Shown piece after piece: positions 15,401 to 30,400 of a stretch of 64,000 nt of DNA (its first letter is position 1; every line of letters begins with the position of its first letter). Origin of the DNA: Larus michahellis (Eukaryota > Chordata > Aves > Charadriiformes > Laridae). The notes beneath the pieces were generated by a model, which was not told the origin of the DNA, made no database searches, and saw nothing but the letters and a program-made list of their open reading frames with translations. Made by a program: the position numbers and the translations under genes. Where the stretch lies: assembly GCF_964199755.1 (NCBI RefSeq), contig NC_133899.1, positions 28,809,446 to 28,873,445 of the forward strand, written 5' to 3'.

Positions 15401-18400
15401 TGCAGACTCCCGTGGACTTGATTCATGTTCTTACAGCACTCCCAGAACTTAAATAAAAGGTAATCTCATCAGTAGAACGTTGTTATGAAGAATTCCAGTT
15501 GGCATCAAAGTGCAATTGTTTCAAAGAGAAATTTTAATTCTTAACAGAATTCCTTCCTTCCTTCTTCAACTGCCATTTAAAAGAAATTATTAAAAAAAAA
15601 AACAAACAAACAAAAAAAACAAAAAATGCCAACAGAACAAAAGGAGGGACTTTTTCAAAAAAGGCATAATTAAGATTGCAGCATTAACTGTGTCAGCTGT
15701 GGTAGACTCTAAGGCATGAATGAAAAAAAACCCCAAACCATAACCACAACGCAAAACATACCCATGAATTCATGTCAGATGGGCACACATATTTAATAAC
15801 TGATGGCCAAAATGCAGTCTTCATTTCATTAAGATCTTGGAATAAAAGTTGATAAATGCTGGGAAAGCGCAACAGGAAAAGCATCACTTTGGCTTTGTCT
15901 TATTTTTCCCCTATCCCCCTCTCTCTCCTTTTTGGTCATCACCAGAGATGGGCTACTGGGCTACCTGAAGATTCCTACATTCCTACAGTCTTCCTTTACT
16001 TGAACTGTACTGGTGAAGTTTGATATTTCAAAAAAGCTTTTCTAGTTTTTTGGGGTTTCAAACCAACATCTAGCCATAACTCCAGACTGACAAGAGACTC
16101 TCAGACTGAGTCTTTTCAAAATCTATATTGCAAATCACATGTTTTAACACCTGCAATTAGTATTTGCAGAATTACCGTGAAATAAACAAGGAAGGAGGTT
16201 TGGAGGAGCAGAGGTAGAATCTAACAAAGATATAAGCAGTTCAGTTAGCTTATTTTTAATTAATACAGAAATTTTAGTAAATTATCTCATTAAAGTTTCT
16301 TCCATGTTCTTGATCTTAACATGAAATTCAGACTACTGAGAATTTTTAAAAGCAACGCATGAATTCCTTGTGCTCTGCAACTAATTAGCCATGCTTGGAC
16401 CAGGTACACCACACCCAAAAGATAATTCAACCAAAAGAACATTTAGTAGAGGAGCATAAAGGGAATTCATGCTTCTGCTCATTGCGTTCTTCTAATTTTA
16501 ATCTACTAGTCTTAAACCAAAAGCTGGCCTCTAATGGGCAATTTCATCGCTGCCACTCAAATGAAGAGCACAGATCCCTCCTCGTCACTAACTGAAAACC
16601 GTATTAGCAGAGACCTGTCACCGTCTTCTACATCTTCTACTTCTATCAAGTGTCTAGTGGCTTTGCAGTGTCAGCCACTTGTTACATTTTTGTTGGTTTT
16701 AGTCAAATTGTCAAAAAGCTATTGATCCCATAGCTTAAGCAAAGCTATTTACTCTGTTTATGTGCTTAAATCCAGCAGGGAGTAAGAAGGTACCAGTTTT
16801 TTAAATCATCACTGAGCACAGCTGATATATATTTTATTGAGATCAAAATGTACATTATCAGGAAGTCAAACACCAGTGAAAGACAAATACGTCTAAATAA
16901 ATTTACTAGTTAAACAATTCCTCAGTGATACAGGCATTCTTTTTTCCCCATGTACTTTTCTGAGCTCTTCTTTTACGTTTTTCTACACAAGTGAGGCTGC
17001 TTTCAAAAACTCTTACCAAGCAATATTGAAAGTTAAGTGTTACACAGAAGATAACTTCCTAAGACACTACAAGCTGACAGTTCTTCACACCACAGCAAGA
17101 TTCACAACTGTTAGGAAGATTCATTCAGATGTTCCCAGCTACATCAGGAACTCATTTCTCTGAGTAGTCTGCTTTTTCACTCACTGTTCTCACTTTACTG
17201 TCCTAAAGATTTCCTGTAGTCTTAAAACTCTCACCAGTGATTTTTCCTCCCTAACTGAATTAAGATGAGGACATTAGGGCTTCTGCATGCAACAGAATAT
17301 TCCTCTGATTTAGGTATTCCTTAATCTGAAGGCCAGAAGCTAAGGTCTTGTGGTCTTGTGTTTCACATTGGAATATAACTACATAGTGGCTAGACCCAAC
17401 TAAGATGGCATTGGAATTTTATTCAGGAAAATAAATCTACACTGGGGGCTGAGATATTTCACATTTCAGAGCAAATTAATTTTAAAGGACATTCAAAACC
17501 TGAGATCTGCGTGCAACTTCAGGGGAGACTTGTGTTTTCTGCACAGAATAAAGTCCTTTGCTACAGCGCTAACTGATGTGGATCTACTACACCGCAAGAC
17601 TTAAACTCAGAAATTCAACTTACCTGCAGAGCATGCTTGCTGGCACAGTAGCCGGAGGCAAGAGGAGCTCCCATGATACCCATCACGCTGCTCACAGTAA
17701 CAATCTTTCCTTTTTTCCTTTGGATCATGTGATTCAGGACATGTTTGGTTAAAGAGATTGTGCCTAGGTAGTTGAGTTCGATGATGGCACTGTAGACATC
17801 CAGGTTTGTATCCACGAACAGAGAGCGTTGGGAACGTCCACCATTGTTGACCAAAACATCAACCTCAGGAAAAATGCAATGATATATTAAGATAAAACAT
17901 TTCCTTTAATATCTGCACTTCCTCAGGCAATTGTTAATTGACTATTGTCTTCCCTCTGGTGTTGTCTCTGACGTACACAAGTAAGATGTATCAGCTGCTG
18001 AGAAAGTTTCAGCAGCTCCTCTCCCCCACTAGATTCCCCTTTGAACTGAAGGCTGACTAATTTTGAGCTGAGTCGTCAAAACAGGAATACAGTGTTTGAT
18101 GCCAAACAAGGTTTTAACTCCTAGTACAGGAACACTGGCAACTGGAAAGTTGTTTTCCACACAACATTTTTTAACCTGACTGCACTGTAGGAAATAACAC
18201 GTAATGCTCAGGTCCTTCAACGTGACTTCTGAAAATACATTTTGTGCAAAACCAGAAACCAACTAGAGTAAAGAACAGAAGAAACAAATCTTGCACCAAT
18301 AATTTCACTGTGAAATCAAAATACCAGTGGACTAATGGCCCAGCTTGAAGTTTTGCACACTGTACTTCACATTGGTTAGATCTGACTGCTGCTATCTTAA

Positions 18401-21400
18401 CTCTGTACTCTGAATAAGCAATCAAGAAAACTGCACAAAACAAGGAAGTTGTGCCTGATGTCCGGGTTTGTCCCATAGGGCTCTGAAGCCAAATTACATG
18501 CATTACTAGAACTACAAAATGAAGGTTCTGGCTTTCATACACAATTTTGAGCCCTAAATATACAGCTGAGGATCGTTCCACATGGTCCAGGAATTCAGTA
18601 ACTTGATGCAAGTGAATTTTTAGTTGTTGGTAATGACCAGTGATTATTTGTTCATTGCTGCATCTCTGCAAAGCCTGCTGAAACTCAGAAGCAAGCAATA
18701 GAAGGAATGAGAACTTAGGTACTTTTTGGCATGTTTAATAGTGAAACTTAAGCAAGATGTAGACACTGGTGAATTTACCATATGATAGAATAAAAGTGCA
18801 ATGTAAACATAAATGCAAGGATAGGAGATAGAGAATAAAAAGAATTTTTAACTCCAGAAGTACGCCTCACCTTGCCAAAATGTTTAAGAACACTGTTGGT
18901 TGCAGCTTCATGAGAGCTTCTATCAGTCAAGTCAAGACGCAGAACAAGGATATCTTTTTCACTCAAGTTGCTAATCTCTAAAAATAAGAATAAAGTGAGT
19001 GGGATCCAATAAGATCGCTAACATAACAATGTTAGCAACAAATAACATAACAATTGTGGGAAATTAAATGTGCTTTTAAACACCACATTTTCACTAAAAA
19101 ACCATGAAGAAACCATAGCATTAAGTTGGAAATAAAATGCTTGCTGTGTTTTCATTTTTAATCTGGTCCCACCAAATCATTCTTTCTCATCGTTGTGGTT
19201 TTGCTTGTGAAAAGCTTGACTTTATTAAACATATATAATTAATTGTCTATATTAAACAATACAGACAATTCTGTTCTTCAAATAAATTGCAATAGTTGGG
19301 ATTAACCTGCAACAGGATTATTTGATACTGAAATTTTTCATGGAGCCATGCAGAAGCGCAGTGCTTGTTGACGCTTTGCTTGTATGTTAACTGGTCAAGC
19401 ATGTTTATTCCTGACGAGAGGACTCGTACAATTTAGACCCAAAACACAACATATATACGTGACTAGCTATGAGGCAAAGTGTAGAGAAACTAGATTATTG
19501 GAGAAGATAGAAGGAGAAACTTTTTGTTTAACTGACAGCTTTTAATATATCCATCTCCTTAAATAAAAGTCAGCTGTCATCCAGTTCAAGCCTTCATGTT
19601 GAGTGTTTCTACCAGTGCCTCTTCAGAACAACTGACCTTTTCCATAGACAGTATTTCTTGAGCAGTGACTTGTTACCCTGAGGTTTTGGGGCACAAAAAT
19701 AAAATCTTCAGTGTTAATCTTTTCGGGTTTTTTTAACTACATATAACACGATATTTTTACTTTATTTATATTAGTTTGATAGTGCTATTTTTGTTTCTAA
19801 ATTGATTCCTAGCCACAACTAAGTGTAGCTGCTCCCCTTTAACCAGCCGCCCTCTTTAAAGGGCCTGTGGCTCTGATTTTTTAATTACTATTTCTTGCAT
19901 ATACAAGTAAGGTTGAACTTTGTCTTTACAGTGATGTACAACTTTGGAGGTTACTTAAATCTCTAAGTTGCCTCTGTTCACAGGTCACTAGCATTTATGT
20001 TACTGGTTACAATAAACCCATCTGGCTGGTTTAAAGCTACCAGTACTTCCATTTATTCCTCCCTCCAACCCCTTCATGTGTATTTTTCCCTCCCTACCTC
20101 TTGTTTCTTCCAGAAAGACAGCAATAAATCCATGTAGTTTAAACTACCCTCTCAGAGACACACTTCTGCCTCATGCTCCCTCAAGCAGATTTGCACAGTT
20201 GAAGCTTACTGGGGTGTGGAATGTTTCTGACGTGGATTAACAAGACCACACAGTCAACACAGCCAAGAAAGCTATACGGGAAGAAAGAAAAAAAAAAACA
20301 GAGAAAGAGAAGCAAAATGCTGGTAAGGAAGGAAGCAATCTTTTATATGATGTAGGAAACTTCTGACTTCAGGAAAATATCAAAGCAGAGGCCTAGTTCT
20401 CATTTTGGAGCAATCAGTAGCTCAGTCTGACTTCCACCCTCCCCCAAAGCACTCAGACTATACATCTCTATCAGCCTCTGTGCTTCTTTTCTAGGGTGAG
20501 GAATCCTTGCTCTAGTTATTCCTAGACAGCTTTCACAAAACTTTCAAACATTCTTGTTACCCCTTTTCTAAAACTTATTCTACCATCCACCCATCCCCCT
20601 GTTTTTCTGGCAGATGACCAAACTGTGCAGTGTTGAACGTGTACATGTCCCAATTTATACATTGTCAGAATGATGCTCTCCATTCCTAATAAGTCCTAAT
20701 ATTTCACCTCCTTTTTTGGCCACTACTAAACTGATGTTTTTAAGGGAACAATTAAAATAACCCAGAAAAACACTTGCTCCCAAGTGGGAGACCTTAGTTT
20801 AAGAGTTCATCATTTTACACACATGCTAACATATGTTAGTTAACATCCTTTAGTGAAGTGTCTCCAGCTGCAAAGTGGAGACATGTGGCCTCCAGCTTTC
20901 GGAAGCAACATATCTGAAACTGAGTGCTCAAAATTCAGTCTACACAGACCAAAGGCCACCTTCACACAGCTGTAAAACTGTGCACTTGTAGTGCACAGTA
21001 TTATCTGGAGGTCCTTTAAAGTCTCCTTATATAGCAGCTTTACAATACATGGCTTCTGGTGGGGATCAAACTGCCCAACCACCAAGCAGCAGGTCTTCTG
21101 ACTGACATTTTCCTATCAAGCAATCATAAGCTGTCTCTTCCCTCTTGATGGTTTGTTAAGCTCTAGTTACTTTTTAACTAAAATGTGGTTACAATCACTC
21201 AAAGCCAACTTGGTTTTTTTTTTTGAAAGACAGCTGCATAAATAATGCTGACTTCAAATAATCTTTTGTTACGACATCAACTGTACGCCTCCTTTCCCTA
21301 GGATCCCATAGAGGATTTCAATACATGTTAATCCAAGACAGCAGTTTCTTGTAACATGATAAACACTATTACTCAACATAGACCTTTTATTTTCCAGCTC

Positions 21401-24400
21401 TTCAGCATTTCCGCTTATATCTTTTATTTCTATCTTGTATAATGCCCTTTAACAGAACACAAGCTTTTAGCAGAGGCTGGACAGCAGCACCTCCTGAGGT
21501 CCATTCCAAACTCAATTACTGTATAATTCTGTAAATTATAGATTGTCTGTCATTAATTTAGCCTATCCATATTAAAATCATACTTGAGCTTTGTCAAACC
21601 AAGAAACAACACCGCAGCCCCCATCTACTTTTTTTTTCCTTTTTAGGGCTTTTGAGAGAAAATAGCCTCCAACATTATTGCCAAATTCAACTCATGTTGC
21701 AGAGAGTGCCTGGGGGAAATACAGAAGCCACTTGCAGGAACCGTGTAAGTTATACAAGTTGTTTTCTCTCCCTCCTGCGGAAGTGCAATGAAGCGTTGTG
21801 TTGGCATATGCGTGACTCAACAGGTATTACGATAGCTTTTACAGTACTTTTGGTTCTCTCTTTCTCCTTCAGCCTTTAAGCAGTGTAGAACACATAAAAG
21901 CGTATCATAGGGTGGTGTCTCTAAATTTTGGACATGATAGACACGCTTTTTTTGATGTTAATATGCAAATTATATAGTTAAGTTGCTGCTGTGTATATAG
22001 CATCTACAGCAGGCATGTTAAAGCCTATTAGCTCCAATTATGCCATACAATTCAGTCAAATTCAAGTTGATATTACCTGTTACAGCTCAATCTTAATCCA
22101 TCCCATGCTACTCAAACCTTATAGAATACTCTTTAACTCAATTGCAAAAAGAAAACATGCAGGTGGAAGCGGGGACAAGCCACCCAGGAAGCATGCGGAC
22201 CCACTGCCCAACGATGCAGGGACAGAATCAGGAAGATCAACGCTCAGACGAAGCTGAAACTGGTGAGGAATGTGAAAGGCAACACAGGCTTCATACATAC
22301 AGCACCAACGAAAGGAAGACCAAAGACAGAGTGAGCTCATTGATGAACATGGATGGTGATGAGTAACGAAGGGCACAGAAAAACATGAGGTACTCATTGC
22401 CTTCTTTGCCTTAGTTTTCACTGGCAAGATCTCCTCTCAGGTCTCCCACAGTCCTGAGGCTAGACTCTGGGGGAAAGAAATACTAACAACGTCAGAGGAA
22501 GACCAAGTTAGGCACAAACTGCACATGTGAGCAGTGCAGTATAAACACCCAAGAGCTACAAGAGCTGACCAACGTCACTTATCTTTGGAAGGTACTTGAT
22601 AAGTGGAGTAGCTGCCCAGTAACTGGAGAAAACTAAATGTCACACAGCCTAACCTCAGTCCTTGGAAAAATTATGTGACAATTCCTCCTGAAAGCAATTT
22701 CCAAATACATGAAGGACAAGAAGGTGACTGGGAAGGGCCAGCATAGATTTAGCATGGACATATACTGCCTGACCAACTTAATTGCTTTTTGTGATAAGAT
22801 GGCTGGCTCTGTGGACAAGGGGAGAGCAGTGGAGTTGTTTACTCTGTCTATGTAGCTTTCTATGTTGCCTTCCATAGCATCCTTGAAGCTATATTGGGGA
22901 AATACGAGGGGTGTAGATGAGTGATTACAACGCAAGTGAAAAACAGGCTGGGTCACCGGGTCTGAAGAATAGCAATCAACCATTCAAAGTCTAACTGGTG
23001 GACAGTTATAAGTGGTATCCCTCCATAATCAGTATCTTCTAATATCTTCATTAATGACCCAGACGATGGGACAAAACACATATTTTCAGCAAATTTTCAG
23101 TTAACATCAAGTTCAAAGAAGCAGTTGCTGGAGACTAGGACTGCCATTCAGGGGCATCTTAACAAGCTGTAAGAATAGTCTGACAAAACTCATTAAGCTC
23201 AAAGTTTCACACCTGGTACAAAACTATGCTACGCGGGTATAGGTATCAGCTCTCCAAACAAGACCTGAAGTCCTGATAGCAGGACAACAGCAAATTGAAC
23301 ATAAGTCAGCAATTACTTCTGGCAATTACAAATGCTAATGGGCTGCACTAGCAAGAGTAGACTGAGGGAAGTGATTTCTAAGTGCACCTACACAGCACTT
23401 GCCATTTGGAGTACTGTGTCCAAGTTTGGACCCCCTAGTTCAAGAAAAATACTGGTAAGATAGTGTAGCATAGGGACACTAAGATGGCTGGGCGGTTAGC
23501 GCACATGATAATCACGGAAAGGAGCGGAAAGCTGGCTTTACATAGACTTGAAAAGAGAAGGATAAGAGAGGAAGTGGGCCCAATTACTCTCTTCCACTAC
23601 TTAAAGGCTGGCTATAGAAAATATGGAGTAACTATTACTGAAGAGTTTCCATCCTACTAATCTGACCTATAGTTAAAAGTTCAGTAGCGTATACTTGCAA
23701 AACACATGGCTACATAAAACTTTAAATCTAGTACATACCACAACTAAGACCCCATCACCCCAGTAAAATCCTTCCCACTGTAAGAGAAGATCAGGTTTAT
23801 GACCACCTGAGGAACCTGAACATACACAAGTCTATGGGAACCTGAGGAGATGCAGTCCTGAGGGAACTGGTTGATGTCGTTGCCAAGCCACTTTCCGTGA
23901 TATTTGAAAAGGCACGTCAGTCAGGTGAAGTCCCCGGTGACTGGAAAAAGGGAAACATTGCACCCATTTTTAAAAAGGGTAGAAAGGAGGACCCTGGGAA
24001 CTATTGCCCTGTCAGCCTCACCTCTGTGCCTGGGAAGATCATGGAACAGATCCTCCTAGAAGCTATGCTAAGGCACATGGAGGACAGGGAGGTGATTCAA
24101 GACAGCCAGCGTGGCTTCACCAAGGGCAAGTCCTGCCTGACCAGCCTAGTGGTCTTCTATGATGGAGTGGCTACACCAGTGGACAAGGGAAGAGCTGTGA
24201 ATATCACCTATCTGGACTTCTGTAAGGGCTTTGACACTGTCCCCCACAGGATCCTTCTCTCTAAATTGGAGAGATACGGATTTGGTGGATGAGGAACTGG
24301 TTGGATGGTTGCATTCAGGGGGCACTGGTAAACAGCTCAATGTCCAGATGGAGATCGGTGACAAGTGGTGTCCCTCAGGGGCCTGTATTGGGACCAGTAC

Positions 24401-27400
24401 TGTTCATTATCTTCATCAATGACACACAGTGGTATTGAGTGCACTCTCAGCAAGTTTGTAGACAACACCAAGCTGAGTGATGCGGCTGACACACCTGTGG
24501 GACAAGATGCCATCCCTCCAGAGGGACATGGACAAGCTTGTGAAGTAAGCCCATGTCAACCTCATGAGGTTCAACAAGGCCAAGTGTGGAGTCCTGCACC
24601 AGGTCAGGGAAATCCCTGGTATCAATACAGGCTGGGAGATGAAGGGATTGAGAGCAACCCCGCTGAGAAGAACTTGGGGGTACTGGTGGATGAAGAGCTG
24701 GACATGAACTGACAACGTGCACTTGCAGCTGCATCAAAAGAAACGGAGCCAGAAGGTCAAGGGAGGTGCTTCTGCCCTTCTACTCCACTCTCGTGAGACC
24801 CCACCTGGAGTACTGCATCCAGCTCTGGAGTCTTCAGCACAGGAAGGACGTGGACCTGTTGGAGCGAGTCCAGAGCAGGGCCACCAAAAATGATCAGAGG
24901 GCTGGAGCACCTCTCCTGTGAGGACAGGCTGAGAGAGTTGGGGTTATTCAGCCTGGAGAAGAGAAGGCTCCAGGGAGACCTTATTGCAGCCTTTCAGTAC
25001 TTAAAGGGGGCTTACAAGAAAGATGGGGACAGACTTTTTAATAGGGCCTGTTGCTATAGGAAAAGGGATAATGGTTTTAAATTAAGAGAGGGGTGATTTA
25101 GACAGATAAGGAATACATTTTCTACAATGAGGACGGTGAAACACTGGCACTGGTTGCCCAGAGAGGTGGTAGATGCCCCATCCCTGGAAACATTCAAGGT
25201 CAGGTTGGACAGGGCTCTGAGCAACCTGATCTAGTTGAAGATGTCCCTGCTCATTCCAGGGGGGTTGGAATGTCCCTTCCAACCCTAACTATTCTATGAT
25301 TCTAAGACATTCACATGGTCACTTAAAGCTGGCAGAGGCATAAATCATCTTAGATAAATCTGTACTCTTGGTTTACACCAATTGAAATAGTATTTCGGAA
25401 TATTTCTTAGTACATCACACTCTCACACGAGTGCTGGTTGAAAATGGATATCCAGGATTATGGCTCCTGCCAGTCTGTCTAGTGTTATCAGTTTTGCAAT
25501 GACAACAAATGACCACAGACGCAAATGCAGTTGCATACTTTTACTGACTTCTAAACATTGCATCACACAGTGTTGGAATTTTGCCATGATTACCACTTAA
25601 TCACACTGTCATCTTATGTCCCTTGGTTCTTCTTGAAGATATCTATTGAAGTGACTGCTTTTTTTGAAGCATCAGAAAACAGAAATAAGGAGTTGTGCAT
25701 TTTTGAAAGCTCCTTGACAGATTTTCAGAGTAGCCTGCTGCAACATTTAGATTTCTAGAAACATTTAGTATAGAACACTGCACACTGAGCCATAGAGGAT
25801 ACATAGTCTGAAAGAGGCATAATATTAATCATGTTCAAAATTAGTGTGAATTAACTGTCTATCCTTCTTGCTGTAAAGTCAGGAAACAGGAGGGAAAAGG
25901 AGAAACAGGAAGAATGAAGCCAGACTAGTGACTTAGCAGGTCTATGAAAGATAACTGGAATAGTTAAACATCCTGCTTCACATTTATTCCTCTTGATCTA
26001 CGGGAAATTCTATTTCTTGCACTTGCTCAGAACAACTTTTTCTGAACCTTTCTATTCATTCTTTTTCCGGAGAGGAAAATCAGTTGCCAGTCTGCCTGTA
26101 ACATTCACAAACCTGAAGGAAGACGACTTCTTAGTAGCATCAGCTACATGGTTTGGTTCTTCAAAGGATGATGCCCCTCAGATTGTTTCCTCACTTCCCC
26201 ACAGTATTAATTCATTTTCTTAATCCAGTATCTTACAAGACCACTTGCAATTGATAAGACTTTTTAAAGTAACATTTGCTTATGAAGGAACTCATAATGC
26301 AAGTCTATACAAAGGCTTCTCAGTCACAAGAAGAAAATAACAGCTTCAAATGAACAGTGAAGCTAAGTATAAAGTTCACTTTCATCATGAAATTTATTCC
26401 TGTGATATGCGGGTTAGTATTCTGTGGCAACTCCATCACAGCAAGAATGGAATTGTTCACATGAAGTAGTAAGTCGTACTTACGAAGGCATTTCTTTTTC
26501 ACTCTCTGCAGCTCATCCTCTCTTCTTGCTGAGATGGCAAGCAAGGCTCCTATCTTTGACAGCTGGTAAGCCAATTCTTCTCCGATTCCACTTGAAGCTC
26601 CTGTCACCCAGACAACCTTGCCACGCAGTTCATTTTCTATCAAAAGAATCAAGACAGCAGCTCACACATTGCCAATGCTAGGATAAACATTTAAGTCACT
26701 GCAGGGGTATAATCTGATATTGTTTTTAAGATATATGCTCTTTTTGGGGGGTTGTTACAAAATCCCGACGTCTTTATTTTTTGGTCACGTGCAGTTGTGA
26801 AATCGTTCATAGCTGTTCTGTTGTCACTTGAACTTTGTTCCAAGGCTAATCTGAATAAACACTGATTATCTACCTGATGGAAGAAATTTGATTGCATTTC
26901 TGCAGCCCACCCACACACAGTGTTTCCACTAAGCTCATCAAAAAGAGCTTCAGAGGAAAAGGGAGAAGAGAATTCTTGGAAATGAGAGGAAACAGTTACT
27001 GTATTGCAAATCCAAACAAAAGCCAAAGCAAACCTTTCCCAACAATGTTCTACCTCAAAAATGTTCCTAAGTTATGGCCGACAGAAGAAAATTCTCTGAA
27101 CGAAGACAGCTCATCGGAACAAACCAAATGGGTGTTCACACACTTTGTTTTGTATCTGATGCAGGTTAATTCCTGCATCGGCCAGTGTATAGTACACAGA
27201 GTTCTCAAGGTGTAAGCTCACATGTGAATTCCTGCCCAGGCATGCTTTTTTAAGCTGTAATAAGAATAATAGCATCTTACTCCTTTTACTTCTCTGCTCA
27301 TATGCCTGTTCCCTGTTGTTGGCAATCATCCCCACTCTATGATACACCTGGGTACTGGGAAAAGGTTTAGCTTTCCAGACATCTATCCAAAGTCATCAAA

Positions 27401-30400
27401 CCAGCAGATAAGATGAAAATTACCCATTTATTTCTAGAATATGATTTAAGGATGAATGCTCACTAATAGCAGAGCACTTTCCAGAACATATCATTGCCTA
27501 AAACTTGTATGTGTTCTTTAAGATTAGTCTTAGTGACTATTAGTCTTAGTGGAAATCTCACTCAAGTACTCAGACCACTGCTGACAAAAGCTCTTCCTTC
27601 TATTTCTCAAGTTTGTACAGAAGAGTACTGCAACAACATCTAGACAACCAAGAAAGATTTCATGGTATAATTCAAATAGTAGAGCAAAATGCAGTTCCTG
27701 AGACTTAAAGCCAGTTCTATTCTGAAAACGGCCAGAATACCATTTTTCAGCTCACCAAAACTTACCCACTCATTTAATTTAGCAAAAGAACTTCCTTTTC
27801 GCTGCAGCCAGTGGCTGGGACTGCTTTTACATCCTGCTCACTTCAGTAATCAGTTCCTGGTTCTTTCCATACTACACTGTGCTTCAAATTGCTACTTTCA
27901 GGGTCTTAAAGACATAAATCCCAGGAAGAGATCAGCACCAAAACCTTCCACCCTTCCGACAAGAGCAGAGAGCACTCAAGAATCACTATCACAACTCAAC
28001 TTGAGTTGGTGGGACTGGCAGTGAGTATTATTTGTCTTTTTTTAAGATTACGGTATTCTAGTCACAGAAAAATCCCTCCTAAAACCAAGATTTGGTGTGT
28101 TTCGGTTGTTTGGGGTTTTTTTTGTTTGCTTTTAAAAAGAGTAACAAAAGCAGCAACAGTCCCCTTACAAAGGAGAGATGTACTTGGAAGGTAGAAACAG
28201 CTGTTGCTGAAGTTGCAGGAATAACCAATTTATTAATTATTATTCCGAATCACTGCTGTCTATAAAGCTTATTCACACTCTCTTCCTACAGTTTCATTCC
28301 AATACATTACTAATTCATTGAATTAATGACAAGAAACATGGGTGTTCATGTCTCCTATTACTGGGTTTTTTTGGGGGCAGAACACCTGTGTAGACAAACA
28401 CTATATGAACAAAAGAACACATGGACATACTTTCAACCCTGCTTACCACGCTCATCTCCTCTTGCTACTGAAAACAAATCCGCTTCATCCTACTATTTAG
28501 TTTCCCTGTTCCCAACCTGTCTTGGGCAGCTTCACTGCAGTTATTCAGGATCTTGTTCTGTAGACAGAATAATTAGTTGAGATAAGGAAAGTGTTCCACT
28601 GATTCCTCAGTGCTGATAGTTACCAAGCACTGAGCTACTGGGAGTTAACATAATGGAAAACCTAGCTCAAATGCTGTTGTACAACAAGTGTCAAACCAAC
28701 TGCCTCCTCTAGAATAAACATCCTGTTGTTACTGGAAATAAGTTTAAAAATTAACCATGACAAATTAAAAAAGAAAAGCAGATTATACTATTACTAACCA
28801 TTAACTACTGTGTTACAAGGCATAACAAATGAGAGGCTGAACAGAGTAGCACTGCAAGTAATCCAAGAACTGTTTTTGTAGCTCTATTTAGGGTTTTTTT
28901 TCCAAAATTTTATAGCTCCTATAGCACAAGGTTGCCATGTATTTCATTCATTAAAAAAATTTGAAGTGGGTAGGTTTAAAGCAGAACATTCCCCCCACAG
29001 CCCTAAGGAATCATACCCTTATTCCCAGCTTTAAGAGCAGGCTTTCAGATACATAGGTTTTCATATGTAAAAGGATCCTCCTTAGCTTGATAACATTATG
29101 CTGCCTGTGAAAAGCACACCATTTAGAGTGACTGCTGTTCAGCTAATGAAACACAACACATAAGGAAAGTAACTAAGCACCCAGTAACCCTTGTCTCCTG
29201 ACCACACAAATATTTAGAAGATAGGAAGCAATCCAGCATCGGCCAATGACAAAATCCAGAAGTGAATTCTCCCAATAGAACTGAACCATTGAAATGGAAC
29301 CATATTAAAGCCTTTCTTCGCAATTATAGCAGAAGAGAAAGTATATGAGATCAGTCTGCATTCTGGTAAGTATTTTTATCTCCAAAAACTTCAACATCCA
29401 TAATAATGTTGTAGAAGCAGTAACACAATATAATGACTGCAAGACTGACAGATCTGATAACAGCTTTTAAAAAAAAAATAAAAAAATCAAGGTTTTTTTT
29501 CCCACGGGATCCACATATTACTTACGTAGGCACGCTACGTTATGTGCACAATATGGGGAGGAGGAAGAGAAAAGGGGGAATATATTTAAAGAAACATCTT
29601 TTCTAGTATTTGTCCCTTCTGTTTTCGTACCTGAACAGTTAGGATCAGCACTGCGGCACCACCATCCCACACATATATGGCTGAACTATCAGCAAAATGA
29701 CACTTAAATGCTACCATTTCAGCTACATATTTTAGTTAATTACAAGCACTGAGGCTGGGAGACGGGTGGGAGGCAAAACACAGCTCACCTGTTCGCAGAG
29801 CAAAGCTCATGTTCACAAAATTCTGCCTGATTCTTCCCACATGTTGAAACAACTACATCAGAAAATAACTACATTGCTCTTTATATGGGAACTTTTAGGG
29901 ACTAGTTAATAGGTTTCCAGGCTTCCAATAAGACTGAAGGCTACATTCAAATAACACTATGTCTACCTGAGAGCTCCTACATCTTGATGTGCAGTGCACA
30001 TAGATCCCTCAGGACAAAGCTTCAATTCTGCTTGTATTAGTCAAGATTTATCTTGCTTCTCTGCTCCAAGTCTTTCTGTGATCTTTGCGAAGTCCACACA
30101 CAAAGCTTTATTGCAGTTTTCTTATACTAAGGGAACTGCCTAACGCAGTTACTATAAAACTTTGAGATGCATGTCCTAAGAGTTATGTGTGGTTTGCTCA
30201 CGTATTTGCTCAAGATTAGAATTTCTTGGTGCTTTATTACTTGTGCATGCTTTTCTGTTCTCTTCTCCATTATATGGACTAGCACTTTTGCAGCAAGCTT
30301 CTACTGAAAGCAGAGACAGATGTCTCAACAAGTTTGTTGTACTCTTCTCTCAAGCCCTTTCTAATGCTGACCTTCACCCATGCCACCATCCCCTACTGAA

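Larger units (their letters stand above)
10381..17623 (-). other. DHRS7: DHRS7 introns 4 and 5 (non-coding content around exon 5)
   Basis: Intron 5 is 10381-11867 and intron 4 is 11991-17623. The sequence is unique and AT-rich, with no CR1 copy I can recognise. Features seen are a perfect 12-bp-arm hairpin at 13388-13420, a 9-bp-arm hairpin at 14776-14808 and an A/CAAA low-complexity stretch at about 15589-15626. Confidence 0.6.
18978..26483 (-). other. DHRS7: DHRS7 intron 2 (7.5 kb, CR1-rich)
   Basis: This is the largest DHRS7 intron. 18978-21460 is unique AT-rich sequence. 21465-25304 holds three CR1 segments, all on the plus strand and so antisense to the gene. 25305-26483 is again unique sequence. 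No extra coding exon is needed, because exons 2 and 3 join in frame. Confidence 0.75.

Noticed and set aside
23897-24292. A reverse-transcriptase frame as a host gene
   Set aside because: It is the ORF2 fragment of a truncated CR1 with a 3' octamer tail and frameshifts downstream, so it was annotated as a mobile element.
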